From Pelagimonas sp. (GTDB lineage: Bacteria > Pseudomonadota > Alphaproteobacteria > Rhodobacterales > Rhodobacteraceae): a DNA stretch of 64,000 nt. The translations under genes were made by a program, and so were the position numbers. Each line of letters begins with the position of its first letter. Within the stretch, counting starts at the first letter, position 1. Below are positions 45,686-55,021 of this stretch, piece after piece. Location of the stretch: contig JAOARQ010000066.1 of assembly GCA_025210455.1 (NCBI GenBank), forward strand, positions 20,989 to 84,988, written 5' to 3'. Below the pieces are notes generated by a model that saw only the letters and a program-made list of their open reading frames with translations, made no database searches and had not been told where the DNA came from.

Positions 45686-46300
45686 ATGACCAACTTTCTG
45701 CACAAAGGCGATTTACCGGATGGGCTGGATCTTGGGCAGATTGTTGCGATTGATTGCGAAACCATGGGGCTCAATCCGCACAGGGATCGCCTGTGTGTGG
45801 TGCAGCTTTCTGACGGCAATGGTGATGCGCATCTGGTGCAGATCGCCAAGGGCCAGACCGAAGCGCCAAACTTGTGTCGGCTTCTGGAAGATGAAACCGT
45901 GTTGAAACTGTTTCACTACGGCCGTTTTGACATCGCAGCGATGTACACAGCCTTTGGGGCTGTGGCGGCGCCGGTCTATTGCACCAAAATCGTCAGCCGC
46001 ATGGTGCGCACCTATACCGACCGGCATGGTTTACGGAACCTGACGCAGGAAATGCTGGGTGTCGATATTTCTAAGCAGCAGCAATCCAGCGATTGGGGCG
46101 CGGATGACCTGCCCGAGGCGCAGATTGCCTATGCGGCTTCGGACGTGCTGCACCTGCACAGGCTGCGTGAAACTCTGAATATCCGTCTGGAACGCGAAGG
46201 CCGGATGGAACTAGCTCAAAGATGTTTTGATTTCCTTCCCACACGCGCTCTGCTGGATGTAGAAGGGTGGGCAGATACTGATATTTTTGCTCATTCTTAA
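45686..46300 (+). CDS. RNase D-like 3'-5' exonuclease, single domain
   Basis: A 204-residue DEDD-type exonuclease: motif I AIDCETMGL (Asp/Glu), motif II LFHYGRFDIAAMY, motif III AYAASDVLHLHRL with Tyr and Asp (DEDDy). The protein ends after the nuclease domain and lacks the HRDC domains of E. coli RNase D, as is common for the short alphaproteobacterial form. It probably trims tRNA or rRNA 3' ends. It directly precedes lptC by 15 bases. Confidence 0.9.
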   Translation: MTNFLHKGDLPDGLDLGQIVAIDCETMGLNPHRDRLCVVQLSDGNGDAHLVQIAKGQTEAPNLCRLLEDETVLKLFHYGRFDIAAMYTAFGAVAAPVYCTKIVSRMVRTYTDRHGLRNLTQEMLGVDISKQQQSSDWGADDLPEAQIAYAASDVLHLHRLRETLNIRLEREGRMELAQRCFDFLPTRALLDVEGWADTDIFAHS

Positions 46301-46315
46301 TTAGGATTTGTACCC

Positions 46316-46930
46316 GTGTTGCGTGATCGGATTTACACAAAGGCTGTTGCGTGGCTGAAGGTTTTACTTCCGCTGCTTGCGCTTGTGCTTTTGTCGACGA
46401 TGTTTCTGCTGGCACGCGACAGTAAACCTTCGCTGGATCTGACGTTCCTTGATGTGTTTGATCAGAACAACAATGTGCAAGAGCGCCTGAACGCACCGAT
46501 TTATTCCGGTGTCACATCAAATGGGGATGAGCTGACCATGGTCGCGCGCGAGGCGCAGCCACAAGGGGAAGGGCTGACAAAGGCCTTTGAAGTGCGTGCC
46601 AATTTGATCTTCGATTCCGGGGAAAACATCGTGCTGACGTCGCCCACTGCCTTGCTGCGCGAAGAGGAAGACTCGGTTCTGCTGGATGGGGGCGTGCGCT
46701 TTGACAGTTCGACGGGCTATATTCTGGATACACAGACAATGACCGCCAGCACAGAGCGTACCGAGGCAGAAAGCCATGGGCCTGTGCATGGATTTGGCCC
46801 CAAAGGCACATTAGACGCGGGAAAAATGGAAATTTCTCCTGTTGGCCCTGATGAAGACGTGCAAATCATTTTTACCGAGGGCGTCAGGATGGTATATCTT
46901 CGCTCGACTGAAGAGAAAGACACCGAATGA
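46316..46930 (+). CDS. lptC: LPS export protein LptC
   Basis: A 204-residue bitopic protein starting with GTG, with a membrane helix (LKVLLPLLALVLLSTMFLLA) and a periplasmic beta-jellyroll (APIYSGVTSNGDELTMVAREAQ; LDGGVRFDSSTGYILDTQTM). It accepts LPS from LptB2FG and passes it to LptA. lptA follows with a four-base overlap. Confidence 0.88.
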   Translation: MLRDRIYTKAVAWLKVLLPLLALVLLSTMFLLARDSKPSLDLTFLDVFDQNNNVQERLNAPIYSGVTSNGDELTMVAREAQPQGEGLTKAFEVRANLIFDSGENIVLTSPTALLREEEDSVLLDGGVRFDSSTGYILDTQTMTASTERTEAESHGPVHGFGPKGTLDAGKMEISPVGPDEDVQIIFTEGVRMVYLRSTEEKDTE

Positions 46931-47415
46931 CACGATTTGCTTTCCTGTTCGCGCTGCTGGTTCTGCCCTTTGCGGCCACTGCGCAAACCACCGTTTCTTT
47001 TGGTTCAGCCGAGCAGGACCCGGATGATCCGATCGAAGTCACGGCGGATCGACTGGCTGTCAGTCAGGATGACGGCAATGCGCTATACACCGGGAATGTG
47101 ATTGTCATTCAAGGGGATATGCGGATGGCTTCGCCACGGTTGCTGGTGATCTATTCCGAAGATGATGATGAAATCAAATGGATGGAAGCCACCGGCGGTG
47201 TGACTGTGGTGCGTGGTGATGATGCGGCGGAAAGCCAGAAGGCGACTTATGATGTGGTCGATGGGTTTGTCGTGATGACAGGGGATGTGCTGCTGACGCA
47301 AAAACGCCATGCCATGATGTCTGAACGTATGGTGATCAATCTCGATGATAATACCGCCAATCTAAGTGGTGGCCGTGTCAAAACTGTTATCCACGACGAA
47401 GGGGATGGCAACTGA
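46927..47415 (+). CDS. lptA: LPS transport protein LptA (OstA-like)
   Basis: A 162-residue periplasmic protein with a signal peptide (residues 1-19, ...AATAQ) and an OstA beta-jellyroll: [38 protein letters not shown] and [18 protein letters not shown]. It forms the bridge that carries LPS to LptDE. Start overlaps the lptC stop, and the stop overlaps the lptB start (TGATG). Confidence 0.92.
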   Translation: MTRFAFLFALLVLPFAATAQTTVSFGSAEQDPDDPIEVTADRLAVSQDDGNALYTGNVIVIQGDMRMASPRLLVIYSEDDDEIKWMEATGGVTVVRGDDAAESQKATYDVVDGFVVMTGDVLLTQKRHAMMSERMVINLDDNTANLSGGRVKTVIHDEGDGN

Positions 47416-48173
47416 TGTCCAAGCCTGACCTGAAGGTCGTCGAGGATAGCTCGGGGCTTGTCATCAATCATATGCGCAAAAGCTATAAAAAGCGCGTGGT
47501 GATCCGCGATGTGTCATTGCGGCTGGAACGCGGTGAGGTGGTCGCGCTTTTGGGCCCCAATGGATCCGGGAAAACCACGTCATTTTATGCGATTGCAGGG
47601 CTGATCAACCCGGAAGGCGGGCAGGTTCTGATTGATGGGCGCGATGCGACCAACCTGCCGATGTATCGCCGCGCACGCATGGGAATTGGCTATCTTCCGC
47701 AGGAAATGTCGATTTTTCGCGGATTGAATGTCGAAGATAATATCGCTGCGGTTCTTGATATCGCCGTCAAAGGCCGCCATCGTCGGCGGGATCGTCTTGA
47801 AGAATTGCTGGGTGAGTTTTCCATCGAACATCTGCGGCGCGCCCCAGCGATGGCTTTGTCGGGGGGGGAACGTCGCCGGGTCGAAATTGCGCGCTGTCTG
47901 GCGGCAAACCCGAAATATCTGCTGCTGGATGAACCCTTTGCAGGGGTTGATCCGATCAGTGTTGGCGATATTCGTCATCTGGTTTCTGATCTCAAAACCC
48001 GAGGTATCGGCGTTCTGATCACGGATCACAATGTGCGTGAGACGCTGGAAATCGTTGATCGCGCCTATATCCTGCATGATGGTCACGTGCTGATGTCGGG
48101 CACACCTGAAGAGGTTGTGCAAAACGAAAATGTGCGCCGCGTCTACCTGGGCGATAGTTTTAGTTTGAACTGA
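47415..48173 (+). CDS. lptB: LPS export ABC transporter ATPase LptB
   Basis: A 252-residue ATPase with Walker [10 protein letters not shown], signature [15 protein letters not shown], Walker [10 protein letters not shown] and H-loop ITDHNV. The sequence [19 protein letters not shown] is typical of LptB. It energises LPS extraction with LptFG, which are not in the window. rpoN, which often follows lptB in proteobacteria, is absent; hpf comes next. Confidence 0.95.
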   Translation: MSKPDLKVVEDSSGLVINHMRKSYKKRVVIRDVSLRLERGEVVALLGPNGSGKTTSFYAIAGLINPEGGQVLIDGRDATNLPMYRRARMGIGYLPQEMSIFRGLNVEDNIAAVLDIAVKGRHRRRDRLEELLGEFSIEHLRRAPAMALSGGERRRVEIARCLAANPKYLLLDEPFAGVDPISVGDIRHLVSDLKTRGIGVLITDHNVRETLEIVDRAYILHDGHVLMSGTPEEVVQNENVRRVYLGDSFSLN

Positions 48174-48411
48174 CCCGTTAAGGTTTCCAATTTTAGGCAC
48201 GGTTTCCATTGACACCGCCGCGCAATCGGCGCTGAATGGGGTATGGCATTTCGTCTGAGCTCTGATCTGATCCGCGGGGACCTCTTTTATAAGGGGGCTT
48301 TCGGACAGGCCGATATCAGCGAAGTGCTTTTTCCCAGCCGGTAGAGTTTTTGGGCGTCGTGCAGGTTCTGTACGGGGTCAATCCGGCGTATAACAAGAAA
48401 AGGATACACAC

Positions 48412-48975
48412 ATGCGCTATCAGATCACGGGTAAGCACATCGATATCGGTGAAGCCTTGCAAACCCATGTGAAGAACGAGCTAGGGGGGGTGCTGGAGAA
48501 ATACGGACAGCGACCAACCGATGCCAACGTCATTTTCTCAAAGTCTGCGCATGAATTTGTTTGTGAAACCACCGTCCATCTGTCCAGCGGTCTGAATGCT
48601 TCGGCCAAAGCACATGCGACTGAAATTTATGCAGCATTTGACGAATGTACTGAAAAAATGGACAAACAGCTGCGTCGTTACAAACGCAGGTTGAAAGATC
48701 ACCATAAGGACCGTGTGGAACCCGTTGAACATTTTGGCGCGGCGTCCTATATCCTCGCAAGCGAACCTGAATCGGCCGAGGCCGAGCCGGAGTCGCTGCA
48801 ACCAATGGTGATTGCCGAGATGGAAACCAAGATCCCATCCCTTTCCGTTGGTGAAGCGGTGATGCAGATGGAACTTGCTGGTGCTCCGGTGCTGGTGTTC
48901 CGGAATGAGAAAAAGGATGGTGTGAACGTCGTGTATCGGCGCGAAGACGGCAATATCGGCTGGATCGATCCGTAA
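48412..48975 (+). CDS. hpf: Ribosome hibernation promoting factor, long form
   Basis: A 187-residue protein: N-terminal S30AE domain MRYQITGKHIDIGEALQTHVKNEL to about residue 105, a variable linker, and a C-terminal dimerisation domain (PSLSVGEAVMQMELAGAPVLVFRNEKKDGVNVVYRREDGNIGWIDP). Long HPF joins two 70S ribosomes into inactive 100S dimers in starvation. It is 238 bases after lptB, so it may have its own promoter, and it precedes ptsN. Confidence 0.94.
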   Translation: MRYQITGKHIDIGEALQTHVKNELGGVLEKYGQRPTDANVIFSKSAHEFVCETTVHLSSGLNASAKAHATEIYAAFDECTEKMDKQLRRYKRRLKDHHKDRVEPVEHFGAASYILASEPESAEAEPESLQPMVIAEMETKIPSLSVGEAVMQMELAGAPVLVFRNEKKDGVNVVYRREDGNIGWIDP

Positions 48976-49006
48976 CTGACGACACCGCCAGAGTGTCAGG
49001 TTTTCT

Positions 49007-49471
49007 ATGAAATTTGTTGACCTTCTGAAATCCGAGGCCATCCGCACGGTCTCATCAAGCTCTTCCAAGAAGAGACTTTTGCATGACCTCGCGGATCTCG
49101 CGGAGGCAGTTTATCAACTGCCCTCGCGTATGACGGTTGAGGCGCTGCTTGAGCGCGAAACGTTAGGCCCCACTGGTGTGGGCAATGGCGTGGCGCTGCC
49201 GCATGCGCGTGTGCAGGGCCTGGATGAGGTGGTTGGCGCGTTCATCCTTCTGGAAAAGCCGATTGATTTCGAAGCGGTTGACCGGCAGCCTGTTGATCTG
49301 GTGTTTGCCCTTTTTGCCCCTGAGGATGCAGGTGTTGAACATCTCAAGGCGCTGGCTTTGGTGTCACGCACTCTGCGCGACCCGGGCCTATGCGCCAAGC
49401 TGCGGGCAAACCCGGATGCGGGTATGATCTATACAATTCTGACCGAGTTTGAGGCCGTGAAAGCAGCCTGA
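49007..49471 (+). CDS. ptsN: Nitrogen-related PTS enzyme IIA (EIIA-Ntr)
   Basis: A 154-residue PTS EIIA type-2 protein. GPTGVGNGVALPHARV carries the phosphorylatable His. It receives phosphate from NPr/EI-Ntr and signals nitrogen and carbon status or controls potassium and stress enzymes. It lies 31 bases after hpf. A strong terminator follows. Confidence 0.93.
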   Translation: MKFVDLLKSEAIRTVSSSSSKKRLLHDLADLAEAVYQLPSRMTVEALLERETLGPTGVGNGVALPHARVQGLDEVVGAFILLEKPIDFEAVDRQPVDLVFALFAPEDAGVEHLKALALVSRTLRDPGLCAKLRANPDAGMIYTILTEFEAVKAA

Positions 49472-49493
49472 GACGTGTCGGAAAGCAAAAGAG

Positions 49494-49521
49494 AATGGCG
49501 CGGCATCCCCGCGCCATTTTT
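49494..49521. terminator. Terminator after ptsN
   Basis: Stem AATGGCGCGG/CCGCGCCATT (49494-49503 with 49509-49518) with a T run; it also faces the end of the minus-strand sulfotransferase gene. Confidence 0.88.
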
Positions 49522-49542
49522 GTTTGCACCGATTGCCGGATC

Positions 49543-50973
49543 TTACCCCCAGTCGCTGAAACCGAACATGGTGTAGTCACGCTGATAGGCGTCACGCGCC
49601 AAGGATTCGATCTGGTCATCATAAATCTGAGCCAGCGAATAGGGCGCGTGGTTTGGCACCTGCATCGGATCAGGTGGAGCAGTATGCCCGGCCTGCATGG
49701 CCAATGCGGGCAGATAGTCCTGCATTTCGGTTTCGCGGATCACCATATCGGGCAGGGTGAACTCGGCCATGCCCTGAATGCATTGGGCCTGTGTTGCCCA
49801 GTGACCGTCTACGCGCACAGCGGTTTGCCCTGACAGATTGGCCTTTACCCAGGCCAGAAAGGCGGTAAAGGCGGTGCGGTGGCTGTCGAGATCATAGTCT
49901 GCGCCGGGCTCTTCTTCGGGGATCGGCAGGTTATGCGCGCGGCGCAGTGTTTTACGAATCCCTCTGAAACTGCCCTTTTCCGTGGTCAGAATTTTTGAAC
50001 AAAACGCCTCATGTGCGCGGGCCAGTGGGTGGCGGATCACGGTGAAACTGCGATGACCGGGACGCTCGCGTTTCCAGCTGCGCAGGGTGCCCTGGGAAAA
50101 ATCGTTCAACAGTTGATTGTCATTCACATCATCCAGCGCGCAAAGCCATTGCCTGACAGCGGCCTCTGGCCCGGAACGAATGGGCATGTACAGCAAAGGT
50201 GTCTGCGCCGCCGCGATATAGCCCGGCACCACAGGCCCGCGGCGGGGTTCGAAATTTGGCGTGCGGGATAGATTGAAGCGATCCAATCGGGTCAGGGCCT
50301 GTTCCATTTCGCCGAAATTCACCACTTTTTCCGAGATCGGCTGGGGGTTTTGCTTTTTCAGCGCAGTGTTCAGGCTGTCCAATCGGGCATCAACGCCCAG
50401 CCATTTGGCCAGACCATTCATCACATCCACATCCTGCAAATCTTCATAGGCGACATAAAATGCGGTCTGACCTGTCACCTGTAGGGCATTCAGCAAAAGC
50501 ACCTGAAAACCCTGCAGCGTGCTCATGTGCTGTTCAAAGTCTTGCGCGTCAAACCTTGCCTGCCCGTCTTTGCGTTTTTTCACATTTGTCAGTTTCCACT
50601 GACCAGTGGCCTGCGCGATTTTCCAGCTGACATAGCTGTCGACAGGGTTGCGTGTTAGGATAATCTTGCCGACTTTCGGGTCTTTGAGAATGTCCTGCAA
50701 AATCCGTTGGTCGTGATCATGAAAATAGCGGAACCCGCCGATGCCAGACGGGGTTGCCATGCGGATCTGATTGACCAACCGCATGGGATCGCGATCGCGT
50801 TCTTCCTGAGAAAGGCCCAGAATATCTTCTGAGTTTGGGTAGCCGATGAAATGCGGATTAAACGCCTCGCCATGGCAGGTGATGCCCTCAAAGGCGTTCA
50901 GATTGGCCTCAAGGAAATTCGAACCGGTTCGCATTTCCGCGAAGACCACAAAGCAATCGAAATTCTGAGACAT
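49543..50973 (-). CDS. Two-domain sulfotransferase
   Basis: A 476-residue protein with two sulfotransferase-like halves. Half one has the PAPS 5'-phosphosulfate loop FAEMRTGSNFLEANL (11-25) and the 3'-phosphate motif IILTRNPVDSYVSWK, as in Stf0/NodH types. Half two (about residues 250-476) has a looser loop MPIRSGPEAAVRQWL (263-277) and TVIRHPLARAHEAFCSKI, similar to carbohydrate sulfotransferases of the Sulfotransfer_2 type. The second 5' loop lacks the usual Lys. It ends the glycosyltransferase operon, so it probably sulfates the glycan; acceptor unknown. Confidence 0.85.
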   Translation of the reverse strand: MSQNFDCFVVFAEMRTGSNFLEANLNAFEGITCHGEAFNPHFIGYPNSEDILGLSQEERDRDPMRLVNQIRMATPSGIGGFRYFHDHDQRILQDILKDPKVGKIILTRNPVDSYVSWKIAQATGQWKLTNVKKRKDGQARFDAQDFEQHMSTLQGFQVLLLNALQVTGQTAFYVAYEDLQDVDVMNGLAKWLGVDARLDSLNTALKKQNPQPISEKVVNFGEMEQALTRLDRFNLSRTPNFEPRRGPVVPGYIAAAQTPLLYMPIRSGPEAAVRQWLCALDDVNDNQLLNDFSQGTLRSWKRERPGHRSFTVIRHPLARAHEAFCSKILTTEKGSFRGIRKTLRRAHNLPIPEEEPGADYDLDSHRTAFTAFLAWVKANLSGQTAVRVDGHWATQAQCIQGMAEFTLPDMVIRETEMQDYLPALAMQAGHTAPPDPMQVPNHAPYSLAQIYDDQIESLARDAYQRDYTMFGFSDWG

Positions 50974-50982
50974 TTAAAGGAC

Positions 50983-52683
50983 CTATTTCTTGACGAGATA
51001 CGGTTTGCGCCCAGAGGATTGCAGGTTTCTGGGGGCAGGGTCCACAGGGAAATCCCCCATCAGGTAGGGGTGCATACCCTGATTCTTGAGATTTTGCAGA
51101 AACTGCCCAAAGCCAGCGAGATTCTCCAGCCTTGGGGCCTCTGCTAGCCGGCGCATGGATTTTTGCCCAATTTCGTCAATGATCACTTGCAGGGGTTCCA
51201 TCGGTGCTTCGATGAATTCGGCCATGGTCCAGATACGAATGCGCGCCTTTGCATCCGGGCTTCGCAACTCGTCCAGCATCTTGGCCTCGATCTTTTGCAG
51301 GCGCGCAGCTTCGATGCGGATATCGGCAAAATTGGCGTTTGATTTGAACAAGGGCACCGCCCAGGCGCCTGAAATGACGCTGATCTGAGCGTTGGGATCT
51401 CTGGACAGGGTCCAGTTCACCTTAAGCGTGTCTTTTGGTCCGTATTGAAAGCACTGACGTTCGCCGCGGGTGTTCCACAAGAGGTTTGTCAGAAAGGCCC
51501 GTGGGTTGGCATCGCGCAGCTTTGCGTTATCTGACAGCGCGCCGTTCACAAAGGATTGCCCGCCCGCAAATTCAGCCCGCTGAGGCGCGTAAATATGCCC
51601 ATGAACCTGCGCCCCCGTGGCCCGCGCCAGCCAAGGCTCAAAATCTTGAAAAAGCTCAGAAAACCCCTGAAAAACCGAATAGTTGCCCGCTGTCAGACCA
51701 TTTTCCCAACCATAGTTGGGGAACCGCGAATGCATGAACAGACCGGGCCTGCCGCGCGTTCTGCGATCAACGGCCTTGGCAAAGATGCGGTCGATCTTGC
51801 CGGGGTTTGGTTCTTGCCGCGACATGGCGCGATTGGGGTCAGTCAGAAAGGCTTCATACAGGCGGGTGGCGTGAGGCCAGATTTTGCGCGCCACAAAGCA
51901 GTCTGACCGGCGCAAAAGTTGCAGGTGATCGTCGTAAAAGATATGCGGTTTGCCCTGAAAATCGAACTTTGACAGTGTCAGAGAGCGGCTTTCGATATTG
52001 GTTGAATACAGCCGCGCCAGAGTCTGGAAATAGCTTTCATCCGGGATCCAGACCTTGCGAAAATAGGCGTCATATTTTGGGCGATCAGGATCTTGCAAAA
52101 TGGCCGACAGGGTCTGGCGACTTAGGCACCACCACTGTGAACCCATATGTGGTACCAGCTTTTGCGGGACATGACGCTTGTACCCAATCCGGCGCTGTAA
52201 CTGCACGAACTTGTCAAACAAGTATCTGTTTTTGCGCCAGGAAAACGGGAAATGCAGGGTAAAGCGTTCCCGATCCAGCCCGCCCACTGTCCAGGGGACA
52301 TCTGCGGTTGTGGCGCTTTCAATAAAGTCGGTTCTGGGCCGCTCTGCCAGATAGTCGACCAGCTCTTCAACCGGGCGCAAAGGCAGGCAGGATCCCGAAG
52401 CCAGATAAACATGTCTGACATCGGGAAATTTTTCCAGCATCAGTTCAGAAGCGGACTGGCTGGCCGCCACAAGGCCCCATGTGCCCCATTCACACCGGTG
52501 CCGTTTGCAAAAGGCCAGATCCGGCACATCAGCCAGCTTTTTGACAAAGGTCTCATAGGTGGCTTTGGGCACCTTGCGATCCACATGGATAATCACCGGG
52601 CAACCGCCGCGCGCCCAATGGCGTGCAACCTGTTCGGCGCGGTGCAGCGCTGTGTGCACCAGCATGACAATGCCAACGCTCAT
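50983..52683 (-). CDS. GT14 (Core-2/I-branching-like) glycosyltransferase with C-terminal DUF5927
   Basis: A 566-residue protein. Residues 1 to about 270 match the Core-2/I-branching enzyme family: IVMLVHTALHRAEQVARHW, IIHVDRKV, HVYLASGSCLPLRPVEELVDYL, and HMGSQWWCLSRQTL...PDESYFQTL. Residues 300-566 form the bacterial DUF5927 extension (FMHSRFPNYGWENGLTAGNYSVFQG). Eukaryotic relatives add beta-1,6-GlcNAc or xylose; the bacterial sugar is unknown. Its ATG overlaps the stop of the upstream gene, and the sulfotransferase starts ten bases after it. Confidence 0.88.
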   Translation of the reverse strand: MSVGIVMLVHTALHRAEQVARHWARGGCPVIIHVDRKVPKATYETFVKKLADVPDLAFCKRHRCEWGTWGLVAASQSASELMLEKFPDVRHVYLASGSCLPLRPVEELVDYLAERPRTDFIESATTADVPWTVGGLDRERFTLHFPFSWRKNRYLFDKFVQLQRRIGYKRHVPQKLVPHMGSQWWCLSRQTLSAILQDPDRPKYDAYFRKVWIPDESYFQTLARLYSTNIESRSLTLSKFDFQGKPHIFYDDHLQLLRRSDCFVARKIWPHATRLYEAFLTDPNRAMSRQEPNPGKIDRIFAKAVDRRTRGRPGLFMHSRFPNYGWENGLTAGNYSVFQGFSELFQDFEPWLARATGAQVHGHIYAPQRAEFAGGQSFVNGALSDNAKLRDANPRAFLTNLLWNTRGERQCFQYGPKDTLKVNWTLSRDPNAQISVISGAWAVPLFKSNANFADIRIEAARLQKIEAKMLDELRSPDAKARIRIWTMAEFIEAPMEPLQVIIDEIGQKSMRRLAEAPRLENLAGFGQFLQNLKNQGMHPYLMGDFPVDPAPRNLQSSGRKPYLVKK

Positions 52684-53690
52684 GCCCAGTTTCCTTTGGA
52701 CATCAGGCCCAGGATTTCCAGCTGACGCCAGTTGATGTATTTTTCAGACCATTTGCACCAAAGATCGGGATCAGCCTGCGCGCCCTCTGCATAGGCAAGA
52801 TACTCCCTGCTGGCCCCATAGTGTTGGCGGCGTTCCAGTTCTTCTTCGGCTTTGGCGTTGAAGGTTGACAGGAACTTGGTGTGCAGCAGCACCCCGCTGG
52901 CCTTTTCGCCCCCCCATTCGTCATAAACGAGGTTCAATCCGCGCGGCAGCAGATTATGGGTTGAAGACACATAGGCATAGCGCCGATCCCATTTCACCAG
53001 CGGAACCTTGTTCAATGCGGGGGCCATGTCGGGGGCATCTGCAAAGAACATACGCGCACGAGGGCCGCCCTGTATCCAGAGATTGCCGAACATCGGGTTT
53101 TTGCTGATCGTATAATTGCCCGAGTCAAACCAGGATGCGATTTCCAGCGGATTCTGCCCTGGCAGATAGGTGTGCTGATTGATTGGCCCTTTGGGGTACA
53201 TATCCAGCAGCATGGCGGAAAAGGATTTGATCGAAGAGGCATCCAACCAGTCCGTCAGCGCACGCAGGGGGCGTGTGTCGCAAAAAGGATAAAGAAACAG
53301 TTCATCCGGATCGACGGTCAGGCACCAGTGACCATGGCCATACTTCATCAGCAGCCAGTTCATCCAATCCACCCCAAAGCGTGATCGTTTATAGCTGGCG
53401 CGGGTGGTCCAGACAGAGACATCAGGCTGCTTTGCAAGATAGTCGAGCGAGCCATCATCGCTGTCGTTATCGACAAAGAAAAAGTGGTTAACGCCCATAT
53501 CCCGATAGTAATTCAGGAAATAAGGAAGCCGCACCCCCTCGTTGCGCTGTGTGCAGAACAACAGCAGATCGGTGCCGCGAATATCACTGGTTCTATTGGC
53601 CACAGGGCGTAAATCGCGACGCTTCCTGAACGCACGAATGCGCCAGCGTCTGCGTTTCAGCCGAAGCCGATATGACTGCCATGCCCCCAA
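52680..53690 (-). CDS. GT2-type glycosyltransferase (Glyco_tranf_2_4-like)
   Basis: A 336-residue protein read from a TTG at 53690 (AGAGG six bases upstream); no ATG or GTG precedes the conserved core. Seen: LLLFCTQRNEGVRLPYFLNYYRDMGVNHFFFVDNDSDDGS and HWCLTVDPDELFLYP, the nucleotide and metal-binding DxD-type motifs of GT2 family 4 enzymes. A basic N-terminus (RLRLKRRRWRIRAFRKRR) may bind membrane. Overlaps the GT14 gene by four bases (ATGA). Confidence 0.85.
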   Translation of the reverse strand: MGAWQSYRLRLKRRRWRIRAFRKRRDLRPVANRTSDIRGTDLLLFCTQRNEGVRLPYFLNYYRDMGVNHFFFVDNDSDDGSLDYLAKQPDVSVWTTRASYKRSRFGVDWMNWLLMKYGHGHWCLTVDPDELFLYPFCDTRPLRALTDWLDASSIKSFSAMLLDMYPKGPINQHTYLPGQNPLEIASWFDSGNYTISKNPMFGNLWIQGGPRARMFFADAPDMAPALNKVPLVKWDRRYAYVSSTHNLLPRGLNLVYDEWGGEKASGVLLHTKFLSTFNAKAEEELERRQHYGASREYLAYAEGAQADPDLWCKWSEKYINWRQLEILGLMSKGNWA

Positions 53691-53724
53691 ATTATGCCTC
53701 TGTACTCGTTTACGACAATGGCTA

Positions 53725-54942
53725 TCAGATCAAGGTTAAGACGTCCTTGAAATGACTGTCCCAGTTAGGTGGGGTGAACCCGGTCATCTGTTTGCTTTGC
53801 TGCAACTTCTCAGGGGTATTCACCAGATCTTCTATGTGTTTAAACCAGTTATACCGATTTTCGATATTCTCGTAAACGGGAATATCCCCCAGAAATTCTC
53901 GGTAAACAGCCAGATCATTGCATACAAGCGGTGTGCCCAAGGCCGCTGCTTCGACCGGGGGCAGGCCAAACCCTTCGGCGAAACTGGGGCAAAGCAGGCC
54001 GCGCGCCTGATTGAGCAGTGCAAAGGTCTGATCATCAGGCAGCGTTCCCAACTCATGAACACGCGGCGGCCGGCGATCCAGCCGATCAAAAACCTCCTGA
54101 TTGTTCCAGCCCCGTGCGCCTATGATCAACAGGTCTGCATCCCGGACATCTTGCCAGAGATCCAATAAAAACCCGTGGTTTTTGCGTGGTTCAATCGTGC
54201 CAAGGGCAATGAAATATGGCGCTTCCCACATACCATCCGAGGGCAGCCCAACCTCTGGTATCTCTACCCCAAGATGCGACACAGTCATGCGCGGGGGATG
54301 TGGCAGATGTCGTTGAATGTCGCGCTGAGTCTGTTCAGAGTTGCAGATGATCAGGTCGGCAAACTGGCCAACGCGGTCCAGAAACGAGCGAAAGCTTTGA
54401 GCAGTGCCCGGGCGCTGATACTGAGGGAAATCGAGCGGTATGGTGTCATGCACCATTACCCCGATACGCGCATTGCACAATTGCAGGGCACTGACGACCC
54501 TGTTGGTCAGGTTGGAATGCCCGACATTGAGATAGTTCACGCCCGCCGGAAAATGCTTGCGCAACATATGTGAGAGGCGGATTGGCAGGCAGCGGTCTAG
54601 GGCAATGCGGCGCATGTCGGATTCCGCACGTGCGCGCAAAGGATCAAGGTCGCGTTTGAGGCGCGACAACCGATCTGCATTCCCCCAATTGTTGTCCAAC
54701 AACCGGTCCCGCAGAATACAGCAGCCTGTGTGATCCAGCAGGATATACCCCAGTGTTGAGCGTATCAGACCATACACTGGGCCAGTCTGGCCCAGATGAT
54801 CAAGATAGGCGAATTCAACCCGATCAACACCGGTCAGAATACGCCCGGCGCGGCGCACAAGGCGGGTCAGATCAAGAAGCCGGATAGGGGGGTAAGAATG
54901 CTGTGCCAAAGACAGGCCTGCCAGAAAGGATGCTGTTTCCAT
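53725..54942 (-). CDS. GT4 family glycosyltransferase
   Basis: A 405-residue GT-B fold retaining glycosyltransferase. The C-terminal half has ALGTIEPRKNHGFLLDLW, LPDDQTFALLNQARGLLCPSFAEGFGLPPVEAAALGTPLVCND, the EX7E element of GT4. The N-terminal acceptor half starts PPIRLLDLTRLVRRAGRILTGVDRVEFAYL, common to mannosyl/rhamnosyltransferases of surface glycans. ATG 54942 is one base after a 9-bp hairpin that covers its ribosome binding site. Confidence 0.88.
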   Translation of the reverse strand: METASFLAGLSLAQHSYPPIRLLDLTRLVRRAGRILTGVDRVEFAYLDHLGQTGPVYGLIRSTLGYILLDHTGCCILRDRLLDNNWGNADRLSRLKRDLDPLRARAESDMRRIALDRCLPIRLSHMLRKHFPAGVNYLNVGHSNLTNRVVSALQLCNARIGVMVHDTIPLDFPQYQRPGTAQSFRSFLDRVGQFADLIICNSEQTQRDIQRHLPHPPRMTVSHLGVEIPEVGLPSDGMWEAPYFIALGTIEPRKNHGFLLDLWQDVRDADLLIIGARGWNNQEVFDRLDRRPPRVHELGTLPDDQTFALLNQARGLLCPSFAEGFGLPPVEAAALGTPLVCNDLAVYREFLGDIPVYENIENRYNWFKHIEDLVNTPEKLQQSKQMTGFTPPNWDSHFKDVLTLI

Positions 54943-54943
54943 C

Positions 54944-54972
54944 TAACCTGTCACAGGCGGTGCGACAGGTTA
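54944..54972 (-). promoter_or_regulatory. Hairpin covering the ribosome binding site of the GT4 gene
   Basis: Perfect 9-bp inverted repeat TAACCTGTC/GACAGGTTA (54944-54952 with 54964-54972), 11-base loop. In the minus-strand mRNA the 3' arm holds AGG just before the ATG. No T run follows, so it fits translational control or RNA processing better than termination of galU. Confidence 0.5.
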
Positions 54973-55021
54973 AGGGGAAAGCCAGAAGGGGGGTGACATT
55001 GGCCCCCTCCGCTGCGGTCTG

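Noticed and set aside
48200..48240. Possible sigma-54 promoter before hpf
   Set aside because: GGCAC is present but the GC element at the right spacing is missing.
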